DNA of 64,000 bases. It comes from Mucilaginibacter flavus. Its GTDB lineage: Bacteria > Bacteroidota > Bacteroidia > Sphingobacteriales > Sphingobacteriaceae. How positions within the stretch are numbered: position 1 is the stretch's first letter; every line of letters starts with the position of its first letter. The notes below the pieces were generated by a model, which was not told the DNA's origin, did not search any database, and saw only the letters and a list, made by a program, of their open reading frames with translations. The DNA lies in assembly GCF_030409315.1 (NCBI RefSeq), contig NZ_JAUFPS010000026.1, forward strand, positions 28,008 to 92,007. Reading direction: 5' to 3'. This document shows, piece by piece, positions 53,060 to 61,291 of the stretch. Position numbers and translations under genes: made by a program.

Positions 53060-53126
53060 TGAATCAGAATTTTCAGAATAATTTTTTCAATTTTCCTTAT
53101 CCTTTAATTCTGAAAATTCTGATTCA
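53060..53126. repeat. Inverted repeat TGAATCAGAATTTTCAGAAT
   Basis: Perfect 20-bp arms (53060-53079 and 53107-53126) separated by 27 bp. A GTGCAGAT repeat precedes it (53024-53051), recurring at 57925-57957. Intergenic between divergent genes. Confidence 0.9.
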
Positions 53127-53197
53127 AACATCCCGCAAGTTCCGGGTTTTAACCCACTCCGGATAGGCTCACCTTTACAGTATCAAAACATAACAAC

Positions 53198-53677
53198 ATG
53201 AACAAATTTAAAATTGTACCGCTTGCAAAGGCATATGTAGATACTATTAAAACCACCATGACCGATGATTTCGGTAACCCGGTTATTGAGCAGGTGGCTA
53301 CCGGGTTGGGGCCTTGCCGCATTTCTTTACGGCTGTTTGAAAAAGGAGTGGATAAACGATTGCTGTTTAAACACTCGCCGTTTGAGTTGGAAAACGCCTA
53401 TAATCAACCAGGGCCGGTTTTTATTAATGCCGGTGATGTGGAAGAGTATAGCGATATATTCCGTTTTCCTCCACTTATTAAAGCCAATAAGCAAAGCTTC
53501 CCGTTATCCTTAATCGGCTACAACAAAAGGCAGATTATGGTGCTCACCAGGTTGGTTGGTAATGATGATGTTGACCTGTTGATTGGTGATATATTTGAAC
53601 AACATCAGGAGGTTGAATACCTGCATGCCCGTAACGCGCAGGCCTGTTGCTTTATTTGTAAGATAGAGCGCTTGTAA
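53198..53677 (+). CDS. DUF1203 family protein
   Basis: 159 residues. GLGPCRISLRLFEKG, PFELENAYNQPGPVFIN and YLHARNAQACCFICKI match DUF1203, a small beta-rich family of unknown function, in its full length. No signal peptide. Separate unit from the SYLF gene, 119 bp downstream. Confidence 0.88.
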   Translation: MNKFKIVPLAKAYVDTIKTTMTDDFGNPVIEQVATGLGPCRISLRLFEKGVDKRLLFKHSPFELENAYNQPGPVFINAGDVEEYSDIFRFPPLIKANKQSFPLSLIGYNKRQIMVLTRLVGNDDVDLLIGDIFEQHQEVEYLHARNAQACCFICKIERL

Positions 53678-53796
53678 ACCGTTTAGGATTATTTTTGTTG
53701 CGCAGAGCGTTAAAACATCGTCAAAAAATAAAACAACTGCACTTTTTATGGGTTGAATACGTTAATTATGCACATTATTTGTATTTAATCAACCCC

Positions 53797-54471
53797 ATGA
53801 AAACATTGAAATTTTTGACGTTCCCGATTTTGCTAAGCTTGTTTTTTGTACTGATATCGGCAAAGCCGGATGAAAAGGAAACCGTAAGGATTCAAAATTC
53901 GGCCAATGTATTGAAAGATTTTGCCGAAATGAAGGAAAGCATCCCCAGCGAATTAATTAAAAAATATGAAGGCATTGTAATTATTCCTAAACTGTTAAAC
54001 GGCGGCCTGGTTATTGGCGGCAAACGCGGTAAAGGCGTAGCCATGGTAAAATTAGGCGACGGTAAATGGAGCGACCCTGTGTTTGTAACCTTAACCGGCG
54101 GTAGTGTTGGTTTCCAGATAGGCGTTCAATCGGTCGATCTGATTTTGGTGTTCCGTCATAAAACGGTTTTAACCGATATTAAGAAAGGTAACTTCACCAT
54201 TGGTGGTGATATTTCTGCAGCTGCCGGTCCACTCAACCGTAATAAATCGGCACTATCAGATGCTAAGTTAGAGGCCGAGATTTATTCCTACTCGCGCAGC
54301 CGTGGTTTGTTTGCAGGGATTAGCCTGAATGGTTCTGGTTTAAACATCGATAACAACGCCAATTCAAATTTTTATGGTAACGACAATTCATCGCAGGAGA
54401 TTTTTGCCTCATCAAAAAATACTTCTGATGAAGTTGTAGCGCTAAAAGAAAGTTTAAAGAATTTTAAATAA
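53797..54471 (+). CDS. SYLF-domain lipid-binding protein (YSC84 family)
   Basis: 224 residues from ATG 53797; the longer frame starting at 53695 precedes the signal peptide. Signal peptide (FLTFPILLSLFFVLISA). The rest is the SYLF domain (YEGIVIIPKLLNGGLVIGGKRGKGV, FVTLTGGSVGFQIGVQSVDLILVF, YSYSRSRGLFAGISLNG), which binds phosphoinositide-type lipids and, in yeast, actin. Bacterial homologues are exported and of unknown role. Confidence 0.92.
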   Translation: MKTLKFLTFPILLSLFFVLISAKPDEKETVRIQNSANVLKDFAEMKESIPSELIKKYEGIVIIPKLLNGGLVIGGKRGKGVAMVKLGDGKWSDPVFVTLTGGSVGFQIGVQSVDLILVFRHKTVLTDIKKGNFTIGGDISAAAGPLNRNKSALSDAKLEAEIYSYSRSRGLFAGISLNGSGLNIDNNANSNFYGNDNSSQEIFASSKNTSDEVVALKESLKNFK

Positions 54472-54490
54472 GCACAGCTAAAAGCGTATA

Positions 54491-54529
54491 AAAAAACGTC
54501 GCCGACTACACAGCCGGCGACGTTTTTTT
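54491..54529. terminator. Bidirectional terminator
   Basis: AAAAAACGTCGCCG and CGGCGACGTTTTTT form a strong stem between the convergent SYLF gene and the membrane protein gene. Confidence 0.92.
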
Positions 54530-54872
54530 ATACCTGCTCTTTCTCAAAAGCCTTTTTTACCAGCAGGCCAGATAAGGCAGAAAAGCCGCCAACCAAACCA
54601 CCAACCAAGCCGGTAATAATGAGTATTAACCACCACGATGGTAACTGAAATAATACCGCTATCTTTTTTGCCAGTATATGATCATTAGGGATACTTTTAA
54701 AAAGCGCCAGCACTACCCAAACAATAAATACCGAGCCAAAGCCCGATACAAACGCCTGACCTGCGGTTTTGCCCACAAAAACCGCTGCTAAAAACGCTGC
54801 TATGGCCACTACCCACCAGGGTAAAAAGAAGCCGCTTGCAAAAGATAAAATGAGTATGATGAGAAATAACAT
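54528..54872 (-). CDS. Small membrane protein, unknown
   Basis: 114 residues with three to four membrane helices (about 2-17, 22-38, 48-63, 77-100) and a short charged C-terminus. No family recognised. Downstream of the penicillin acylase gene by 5 bp, so probably co-transcribed with it. Confidence 0.65.
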   Translation of the reverse strand: MLFLIILILSFASGFFLPWWVVAIAAFLAAVFVGKTAGQAFVSGFGSVFIVWVVLALFKSIPNDHILAKKIAVLFQLPSWWLILIITGLVGGLVGGFSALSGLLVKKAFEKEQV

Positions 54873-54877
54873 GGTGC

Positions 54878-57319
54878 TTATTTTTTATTGCTGATGGTTA
54901 AAGTTGTTTTAATCCGGTTTGATTTTTCGTTGGGCGATTGCATAAACAATAATTCTTTTAGCTGACCTTGTTGCCAGGTTTTTAGCATATCGTCATAAAA
55001 AAAACTGCCTGGATTGCCGCTTTCGCCGCCGGGTAAAATGCCGTAGCCTTTTACGGTTGGTCCCATTTGAACTACCATGCGCCATGATGGGCCGTGACCG
55101 TCAATAAGCGCGTTTACCGTTGAGCCGGTGCCGCCGGTTTCAAAATTTCCCGAGCTTAAGGCTTCCTGTCTGGTTAAATGCGCAATTTCCATAGGCTTAA
55201 CTGTGCCCCATTGCCAGCTTTTACCTGGTTGGCCGTATTTGTGGGTGAGGCTATCAACCACGTTTACAAACGCGTGGTTAATTACTTCGGCACAGGTTTC
55301 TTTTGCCGGCGAATGAATATTATCAAACCATTTGGAATCGGGCTCCTGTAGGATCAGTTTTTCTGTACGATCCATAGATGGGTAATTGCCCTGCAATTCT
55401 TTTGAGCCAAAATCATCGCTCCATATCATTTTGTAAATTTCAATCCACCAGTTGCTGAATATGGTTGCCCCTACAGAATTAACGGCGAAGTTTTTATCCC
55501 ATGTCTTCACAATTTTATAAGCCGCTAACTGGTTTTGATCAAGCTTGGTAGCATCCAGGTATTTCATCAATGCCGGCATCATATCCTGCGCGCGGATGCT
55601 GTATACATCAGTTTGTAAAAGACGCATGCTATCAACGGTAGCTTTTTGCATTACGGCAAGCCTGTCGTTAATGCGTTTGCCGCGTTGGTATGGCGCAAAT
55701 TGCCAGTTAATGTAATAAGGATAGGTTTGATCTGTTGATGATTGGTTGGCCGAACTTACAAAACCCCTCGGTGGGTTTTTAACGGTAGGGTTTTGATCAA
55801 ACGGAATCCAGCCATGCCAATCGTTGGCCGGGTCGCTGCCGTCTAAAATAAACTTCCCCTGGTCTTTAAATTTAAGCGGAAATTTTCCGTTTGGCGTTAT
55901 GGCTATGTCATTATCCTTACTGGCAAATACAAAGTTTGATGCCGGGGCATTGAAAAAAGTAAGCGCCTTGCGGTAATCATCATAATTTTTACCGGTGTTG
56001 AGGATGTACATGGCCATTAACTCGTCCGATTCATCGTGTGCTATCCATCTTAAAGCATCGCCAACCGGCACAAATTTAGGTGTGTGTTTGGTGGTTTTAC
56101 TTTTATCTTCATAAACTACCGGGCCATGGTGGGTATAAATAACGGTATCATACAAAGGTGCCTGTCCGCGCACGTTAATTACCTCAACGCGGCGGGTGGT
56201 TTTGTTCCATTTGTTGTTGTACCAGTATTCGTTTTTGGTAGCGTCTTTAAATTTTACCTGGTACCAGTCTAACACATCGGCATCAACATTGGTAATGCCC
56301 CAGCTAATGTTATTGTTAAAACCTAAAATTACGCAAGGAGCGCCCGGTAAACTTACGCCATAAACATTCATGCCCGGTGCCGAAAGCTGTACCTGGAACC
56401 AAATGGATGGGAAAGTGAGATCAAGGTGCGGATCATTGGCCAAAATAGGGTAGCCATTAGCTGTTTTGCTGCCGCTAACTGCCCAGTTATTGCTGCCTAT
56501 GCCTTCTTCTTTTACAGCTCTTTTGGCCTCACTGTTCATCTGCGCCAAAAAGCCGGCTGAAGGTTTGGGGATTGGCAATGGTTTAAAGTTCCATTTAGTG
56601 CCAACAGGGATAATAGGATCTTCTTTTGAAGGATAATCGGGAAAAAGATCATTGGTGGTAGTTGCGCCAAACTTTTTGAGGATGTTGCTCATGGCAAATT
56701 CGTTACTGCCCCCTGCCAGCGTTTCTGACATCAGCTTTAACAAAAAGGCGCAATTAATGGGCTTCCAATCCTCGGGGGCATAATCCAGTAACTTAAACTC
56801 AAGGGGATATTCGCGTGGGCCAAGCTGGTGAATGTAATCGTTAATGCCATCAGTATAAGCCAATATCATCTGGCGTACTGTTTTATCGGCCATCATGGCT
56901 TTCAGGCTATTTTCTGCACCATAAACCATACCCATGCGGCGGTGGTAGCGATCTATTTCCAAAGCCTGGTCGCCCGCTACTTCGGCAAGCCTGCCGGCAG
57001 CGCTGCGGGTTTGGATATCCATTTGCCAAAGGCGGTTGGTTGCGGTTATATAGCCCTGGGCGTAGTATAAATCGTGCTCATTTTGGGCAAAAATATGGGG
57101 GATGCGGTTTTCATCGTACTTAACAGTTACCGCGCCTTGCAGGCCCGGTAATTTAAGCGTGCTGTTAGTTGCGATGTTTTTGCTCTCGGCGTTTTGCCAA
57201 AATCCATCTGCCGGACTTAAAAACTTGCCCAATGGAGGTACCGGGCCAAATTTTGTTTGCAGCATCCAAATGAGGGTGAGGGTAAAGGCAATGGAGAAAA
57301 ATGCTTTTATTAACTTCAT
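54878..57319 (-). CDS. Penicillin acylase family protein (Ntn hydrolase)
   Basis: 813 residues, typical precursor length. Signal/anchor at 5-20. The N-terminal half forms the alpha chain (AQGYITATNRLWQMD); the autoprocessing site and nucleophile Ser276 are in GIGSNNWAVSGSKT, and the beta chain follows with LANDPHLDL and a GGESGNPGSFFYDD segment near the C-terminus. These enzymes hydrolyse acyl-amides such as penicillins or acyl-homoserine lactones; substrate not predictable. Exported; heterodimer formed by self-cleavage. Confidence 0.93.
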   Translation of the reverse strand: MKLIKAFFSIAFTLTLIWMLQTKFGPVPPLGKFLSPADGFWQNAESKNIATNSTLKLPGLQGAVTVKYDENRIPHIFAQNEHDLYYAQGYITATNRLWQMDIQTRSAAGRLAEVAGDQALEIDRYHRRMGMVYGAENSLKAMMADKTVRQMILAYTDGINDYIHQLGPREYPLEFKLLDYAPEDWKPINCAFLLKLMSETLAGGSNEFAMSNILKKFGATTTNDLFPDYPSKEDPIIPVGTKWNFKPLPIPKPSAGFLAQMNSEAKRAVKEEGIGSNNWAVSGSKTANGYPILANDPHLDLTFPSIWFQVQLSAPGMNVYGVSLPGAPCVILGFNNNISWGITNVDADVLDWYQVKFKDATKNEYWYNNKWNKTTRRVEVINVRGQAPLYDTVIYTHHGPVVYEDKSKTTKHTPKFVPVGDALRWIAHDESDELMAMYILNTGKNYDDYRKALTFFNAPASNFVFASKDNDIAITPNGKFPLKFKDQGKFILDGSDPANDWHGWIPFDQNPTVKNPPRGFVSSANQSSTDQTYPYYINWQFAPYQRGKRINDRLAVMQKATVDSMRLLQTDVYSIRAQDMMPALMKYLDATKLDQNQLAAYKIVKTWDKNFAVNSVGATIFSNWWIEIYKMIWSDDFGSKELQGNYPSMDRTEKLILQEPDSKWFDNIHSPAKETCAEVINHAFVNVVDSLTHKYGQPGKSWQWGTVKPMEIAHLTRQEALSSGNFETGGTGSTVNALIDGHGPSWRMVVQMGPTVKGYGILPGGESGNPGSFFYDDMLKTWQQGQLKELLFMQSPNEKSNRIKTTLTISNKK

Positions 57320-57353
57320 CGGTATAAGGTGATATCGCTATAAAGTTAAGGTT

Positions 57354-57923
57354 TTAATATGCTTCTTCAAGTTTAGGTTTACGCTTTTTATAATGTCTTT
57401 TAGATTTGTTTTGCAGGCTGTCTGGTTTGCTTGCCTGGTAGCCGGCTTTCTTTTCGCGCCTGTACTCCCAGGGCGGTGTAGGGTTAGGTTCCTGCCAAAG
57501 ACCAAGCTTATTTTGGCGTGCCTGTTGTTCATAACCTGCCAGTTCGGTGCTTTGTGAGTACTGTTTGTATTGCCAGGCATAACCGGTTTTTACCAGCCGG
57601 TAATTTACGTTGGTACCATCCTCCAAAATAACCAAAGCCACGGTGCGACCGTAGCGGTCATGCACGTTGCCTATCAGCTTTACATATTTACCAAAACACA
57701 AATCAGATGTAGCTTTTTTTGCCGCCTGCCCAAAGGCCTGTGTTTTTTCGGGGCAGTCAATCTCGGCAAGGCGCACGGTCATTTCCTGGTTATCGCTGGT
57801 TAGTAAACCAAGGGTATCGCCATCTTTAACTTTTACAACCTTATATAAATTGGCTGGCTGGCGATTACATCCCCACAGAATAAACAAAACAATAAGCAGG
57901 AGGGAGGAGTACTTTTTGAGCAT
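57354..57923 (-). CDS. Thermonuclease family lipoprotein (SNase-like)
   Basis: 189 residues. Lipoprotein signal (LLIVLFILWGC). The SNase fold is complete: VVKVKDGDTLGLLT, VRLAEIDCPEK (Asp/Arg of the active site), the catalytic DRYGRTVALVILEDG (Arg) and YRLVKTGYAWQYKQYS. A short basic tail (KKRKPK) follows. A periplasmic or surface nuclease that cuts DNA and RNA with Ca2+. No neighbours in the operon. Confidence 0.93.
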   Translation of the reverse strand: MLKKYSSLLLIVLFILWGCNRQPANLYKVVKVKDGDTLGLLTSDNQEMTVRLAEIDCPEKTQAFGQAAKKATSDLCFGKYVKLIGNVHDRYGRTVALVILEDGTNVNYRLVKTGYAWQYKQYSQSTELAGYEQQARQNKLGLWQEPNPTPPWEYRREKKAGYQASKPDSLQNKSKRHYKKRKPKLEEAY

Positions 57924-58310
57924 ATGTGCAGATTTCAGATATGCAAATGTGCAGATTTTAAAAGCCGATTATTTGATTTTTTGTCTAAACCGTGATTAAG
58001 CAGATTGATAAGATTTTTGGGATTTTGATTTGCATACGGATAACATTTGCTCAAAAAATCCTGGTTCAGGCAGTTAGAGGATACATCAAGATTAAAGGAA
58101 GTTTTTTATATCGAAAAACTAATAAAAACACGCAAGCCCCGGGGGCCTTGGAGCTTAGCGGTTAAACCAGTTGATAACAATATCCAGCCTTGATTTTTTT
58201 AAAACATCAAGCCAAAAACGGTGTGCATGCAGTGATTTCATTGCTTTTAACATTTTTTAACACTTTCAGTTATACTATAACTTTTTAATTGTGGAAATAT
58301 TGTATTAGCT

Positions 58311-58454
58311 CATGGTTGATGGTTCATAGATCATGGTGACAGAGGAGTTCATGGGGAATAGTTACTACTAATTGATTTTGATTATTCAGGCAAATAAAGT
58401 GCTATCAAATGGGTGATATTTTGCTGTCATGAACCATCAACCATGATCTATGGA
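58311..58454. repeat. Inverted repeat ATGGTTGATGGTTCAT
   Basis: ATGGTTGATGGTTCAT(AGATCATGG) at 58312-58336 and its mirror ATGAACCATCAACCAT(GATC) near 58428-58446 in the opposite orientation. The arms are about 24 bp with a few mismatches. Confidence 0.75.
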
Positions 58455-58495
58455 CTATCAGCAAAAACCTATTTGCTAACAAACCCTAACAATCG

Positions 58496-58503
58496 TATTT
58501 TTG
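58496..58503 (+). promoter_or_regulatory. -7 box immediately before valS
   Basis: TATTTTTG fits TAnnTTTG and ends 6 nt before ATG 58510, implying a leaderless or near-leaderless transcript. It makes the apparent TTG start at 58501 unlikely because it lies within the box. Confidence 0.6.
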
Positions 58504-58509
58504 CGCGTT

Positions 58510-61194
58510 ATGAGTATTTCTAAAACATATCTGCCTAAAGAAACCGAAGATAAATGGTACAGTTACTGGTTAAAGCACAACTTTTTTAAAAGTGTGCCCG
58601 ATGAGCGCGAGCCTTATACTATAGTCATTCCGCCGCCAAACGTTACCGGGGTTTTGCACATGGGGCATATGTTAAACAATACCATACAGGATGTATTGGT
58701 ACGTCGCGCCCGTATGAAAGGCAAAAACGCCTGCTGGGTTCCCGGCACCGATCATGCCAGTATAGCTACCGAAGCTAAGGTGGTTGCTATGCTTAAAGAG
58801 CGCGGCATCGCCAAAAAAGATCTTACCCGTCCCGAGTTTTTAACTTATGCCTGGGAGTGGAAAGAAAAATACGGTGGTATCATCCTCGATCAGCTTAAAA
58901 AATTAGGTGCCTCATGCGATTGGGACCGCACCAAATTTACAATGGATGAGGAGCTATCCGAAGCCGTAATAGATACCTTCATCCATCTTTATAAAAAAGG
59001 CCTCATTTACCGCGGCGTACGTATGGTAAACTGGGACCCACAAGGTAAAACCGCGGTAAGTGATGAGGAGGTTATCCGTAAGGAAGTAAATCAGAAGTTA
59101 TACTATATTAAGTATCAAGTATCAAGTATCAAGTATCAAGACCAAGGCGCAGACGATCAAAACTCTAACGACTTGATACTTGATACTAAATACTTAACAA
59201 TTGCTACCACCCGCCCTGAAACTATTATGGCTGATGCGGCGATATGTATCAACCCTAATGACGAGAGGTACGTGCATTTGCATGGTAAGCGGGTATTTAT
59301 TCCGCTGATTAACCGTGAAATTCCGGTGATATTAGATGACTACGTTACCATGGATTTTGGTACCGGCTGTTTAAAGGTTACCCCGGCGCATGATTTGAAT
59401 GACTACGAGCTTGGGCAAAAACATCACCTCCCTGTTATTGATATTTTAAATGACGATGGCACGCTGAACGAAAAAGCGCAGATTTTAGTTGGCGAAGATC
59501 GTTTCATCGCCCGTAAAAAAATAGCGGTACTGCTTGAAGAAGCCGGTGCGCTGGCCAAGGTTGAAGATTATAAATCGCAAATTGGTTTTAGCGAACGTAC
59601 CGACGCGGTTATCGAACCTAAACTATCTATGCAATGGTTTTGCAAAATGGGCGAGATGGCCAAGCCTGCGCTCGACTATGTGTTGAACGGTGAGGTAAAG
59701 CTTATTCCAGAAAAGTTTGTGAACACCTACCGCCACTGGATGGAAAACGTGCGCGATTGGAATATTAGTCGCCAGCTTTGGTGGGGGCAGCAAATTCCGG
59801 CATGGTATTTACCCAATGGCGAATTTGTTATTGCCAAAAGCGAAGATGAAGCGCTTAAAGAAGCTCAGCTTAAAACTCACAACTTACAACTCACCACTGC
59901 CGATTTAACGCAGGACCCCGATGTGGTTGATACCTGGTTTTCATCGTGGTTGTGGCCGATATCGGTTTTCGACGGATTTAAAGATCCCAATAATGCCGAT
60001 ATCAACTATTACTATCCAACAAACGACCTTGTAACCGCTCCTGAGATCCTGTTTTTCTGGGTAGCCCGGATGATTATGGCCGGACATGAGTTTAGAGGCC
60101 AGGCTCCGTTTAAAAACGTTTACCTAACTGGTATTGTAAGAGATAAGTTAGGACGCAAAATGTCAAAATCATTAGGTAACTCGCCAGATCCATTGGATTT
60201 GATTGAGCAGTACGGTGCCGATGGCGTGCGCGTAGGTATGTTGCTATGCTCACCGGCCGGTAACGATTTAATGTTTGATGTAAGCTACTGCGAGCAAGGC
60301 CGCAATTTTGCCAACAAAATTTGGAATGCCTTTAAACTGATAAAAGGCTGGGAGGTTGATAACAGCCTTGCCAACCCTAATGAAATAGCTATTGAATGGT
60401 TTGACAGCAGGTTTAACCAGGCCCTTGGCGAAATTGAAGACAACTTTGCCCAGTACCGTTTATCTGAAGCTTTAATGGCTACCTACAAACTGGTTTGGGA
60501 CGATTACTGCGCCTGGTACCTGGAAATGATTAAGCCTGCCTACCAGCAGCCAATTGACGCGGTTACTTATAAAGCAACCGTAGCGTACTTTGAAAATATC
60601 CTTAAAATTCTGCATCCTTTTATGCCTTTCCTTACCGAGGAATTATGGCACGATGAGCTATTTGGGGAAAGAGATACCTTAGACTGTTGCATTGTTGCGC
60701 AATTGCCAAATATTGGGGAAATAAATACTCAGTTGTTAAGTGAAGTGGAAGTGGTGAAAATAATTCTTACTCAAATCAGGAATATTCGCCAAACCAAACA
60801 AATTTCGCCTAAAGAGGCGCTTGAACTCTCGGTTAAATCAAACTCCGGTATAAATTATCAGCAGTATGAGGCTATTATTGCCAAACTGGGTAACATCAGT
60901 GTATTTACCGCGGTTAACGATAAAGTTTCCGGTGCAGTTAATTTTCTTGCGTTAACCGATGAATTTTTTATTCCGTTGAATGAAAGTATCGATCCGGTAG
61001 TTGAATGTGCCAGGCTTAATAAGGAAAGGGACTACCTGTTAGGCTTCCTTAAATCGGTAGATGCCAAATTAAATAACGAACGTTTTATGGCTAATGCTAA
61101 GTCCGAAATTGTTGAAAATGAGCGACAAAAAAGAGCCGATGCCGAGGCTAAACTAAAGATCACCGAACAAAACCTTGCCGATTTGGCTTGCTAA
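58510..61194 (+). CDS. valS: Valyl-tRNA synthetase
   Basis: 894 residues from ATG 58510. Class I signatures VTGVLHMGHMLNNT (HIGH) and KMSKSLGNSPDPLD (KMSKS), the editing domain with TTRPETIMADAA and the C-terminal tRNA-binding coiled coil (ending LADLAC) are all present. Residues about 201-229 (between NQKLYYIKYQ and LTIATTRPET) are an insertion encoded by a heptamer palindrome. It charges tRNA-Val and edits Thr-tRNA-Val. Confidence 0.97.
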   Translation: MSISKTYLPKETEDKWYSYWLKHNFFKSVPDEREPYTIVIPPPNVTGVLHMGHMLNNTIQDVLVRRARMKGKNACWVPGTDHASIATEAKVVAMLKERGIAKKDLTRPEFLTYAWEWKEKYGGIILDQLKKLGASCDWDRTKFTMDEELSEAVIDTFIHLYKKGLIYRGVRMVNWDPQGKTAVSDEEVIRKEVNQKLYYIKYQVSSIKYQDQGADDQNSNDLILDTKYLTIATTRPETIMADAAICINPNDERYVHLHGKRVFIPLINREIPVILDDYVTMDFGTGCLKVTPAHDLNDYELGQKHHLPVIDILNDDGTLNEKAQILVGEDRFIARKKIAVLLEEAGALAKVEDYKSQIGFSERTDAVIEPKLSMQWFCKMGEMAKPALDYVLNGEVKLIPEKFVNTYRHWMENVRDWNISRQLWWGQQIPAWYLPNGEFVIAKSEDEALKEAQLKTHNLQLTTADLTQDPDVVDTWFSSWLWPISVFDGFKDPNNADINYYYPTNDLVTAPEILFFWVARMIMAGHEFRGQAPFKNVYLTGIVRDKLGRKMSKSLGNSPDPLDLIEQYGADGVRVGMLLCSPAGNDLMFDVSYCEQGRNFANKIWNAFKLIKGWEVDNSLANPNEIAIEWFDSRFNQALGEIEDNFAQYRLSEALMATYKLVWDDYCAWYLEMIKPAYQQPIDAVTYKATVAYFENILKILHPFMPFLTEELWHDELFGERDTLDCCIVAQLPNIGEINTQLLSEVEVVKIILTQIRNIRQTKQISPKEALELSVKSNSGINYQQYEAIIAKLGNISVFTAVNDKVSGAVNFLALTDEFFIPLNESIDPVVECARLNKERDYLLGFLKSVDAKLNNERFMANAKSEIVENERQKRADAEAKLKITEQNLADLAC
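59110..59194. repeat. Heptamer palindrome inside valS
   Basis: Four copies of AAGTATC (59110-59137, then AAG) are mirrored by CTTGATACTTGATACT and AAATACTT at 59172-59194. All of it is in frame and encodes the YQVSSIKYQ to NDLILDTKY stretch. Confidence 0.9.
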
Positions 61195-61291
61195 TTGCTC
61201 ATGTTATTGACGCCTTGGGCGTGGCATTTAAAATAAACCTGTATAGCGGTTTTGTTTAAATGCCACGCGCGGGGTAAGCCAATTACATTAC

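Larger units (their letters stand above)
57924..58509. other. Intergenic region upstream of valS
   Basis: About 585 bp without a supported gene. It holds an ATGTGCAGATTTCAGATATG repeat near 57925, an inverted repeat (58311-58454) and the valS promoter (58496-58503). Confidence 0.6.

Noticed and set aside
58501..58509. TTG start of valS three codons upstream of ATG
   Set aside because: These codons lie inside or directly after the -7 box TATTTTTG; the ATG at 58510 is the sensible start.
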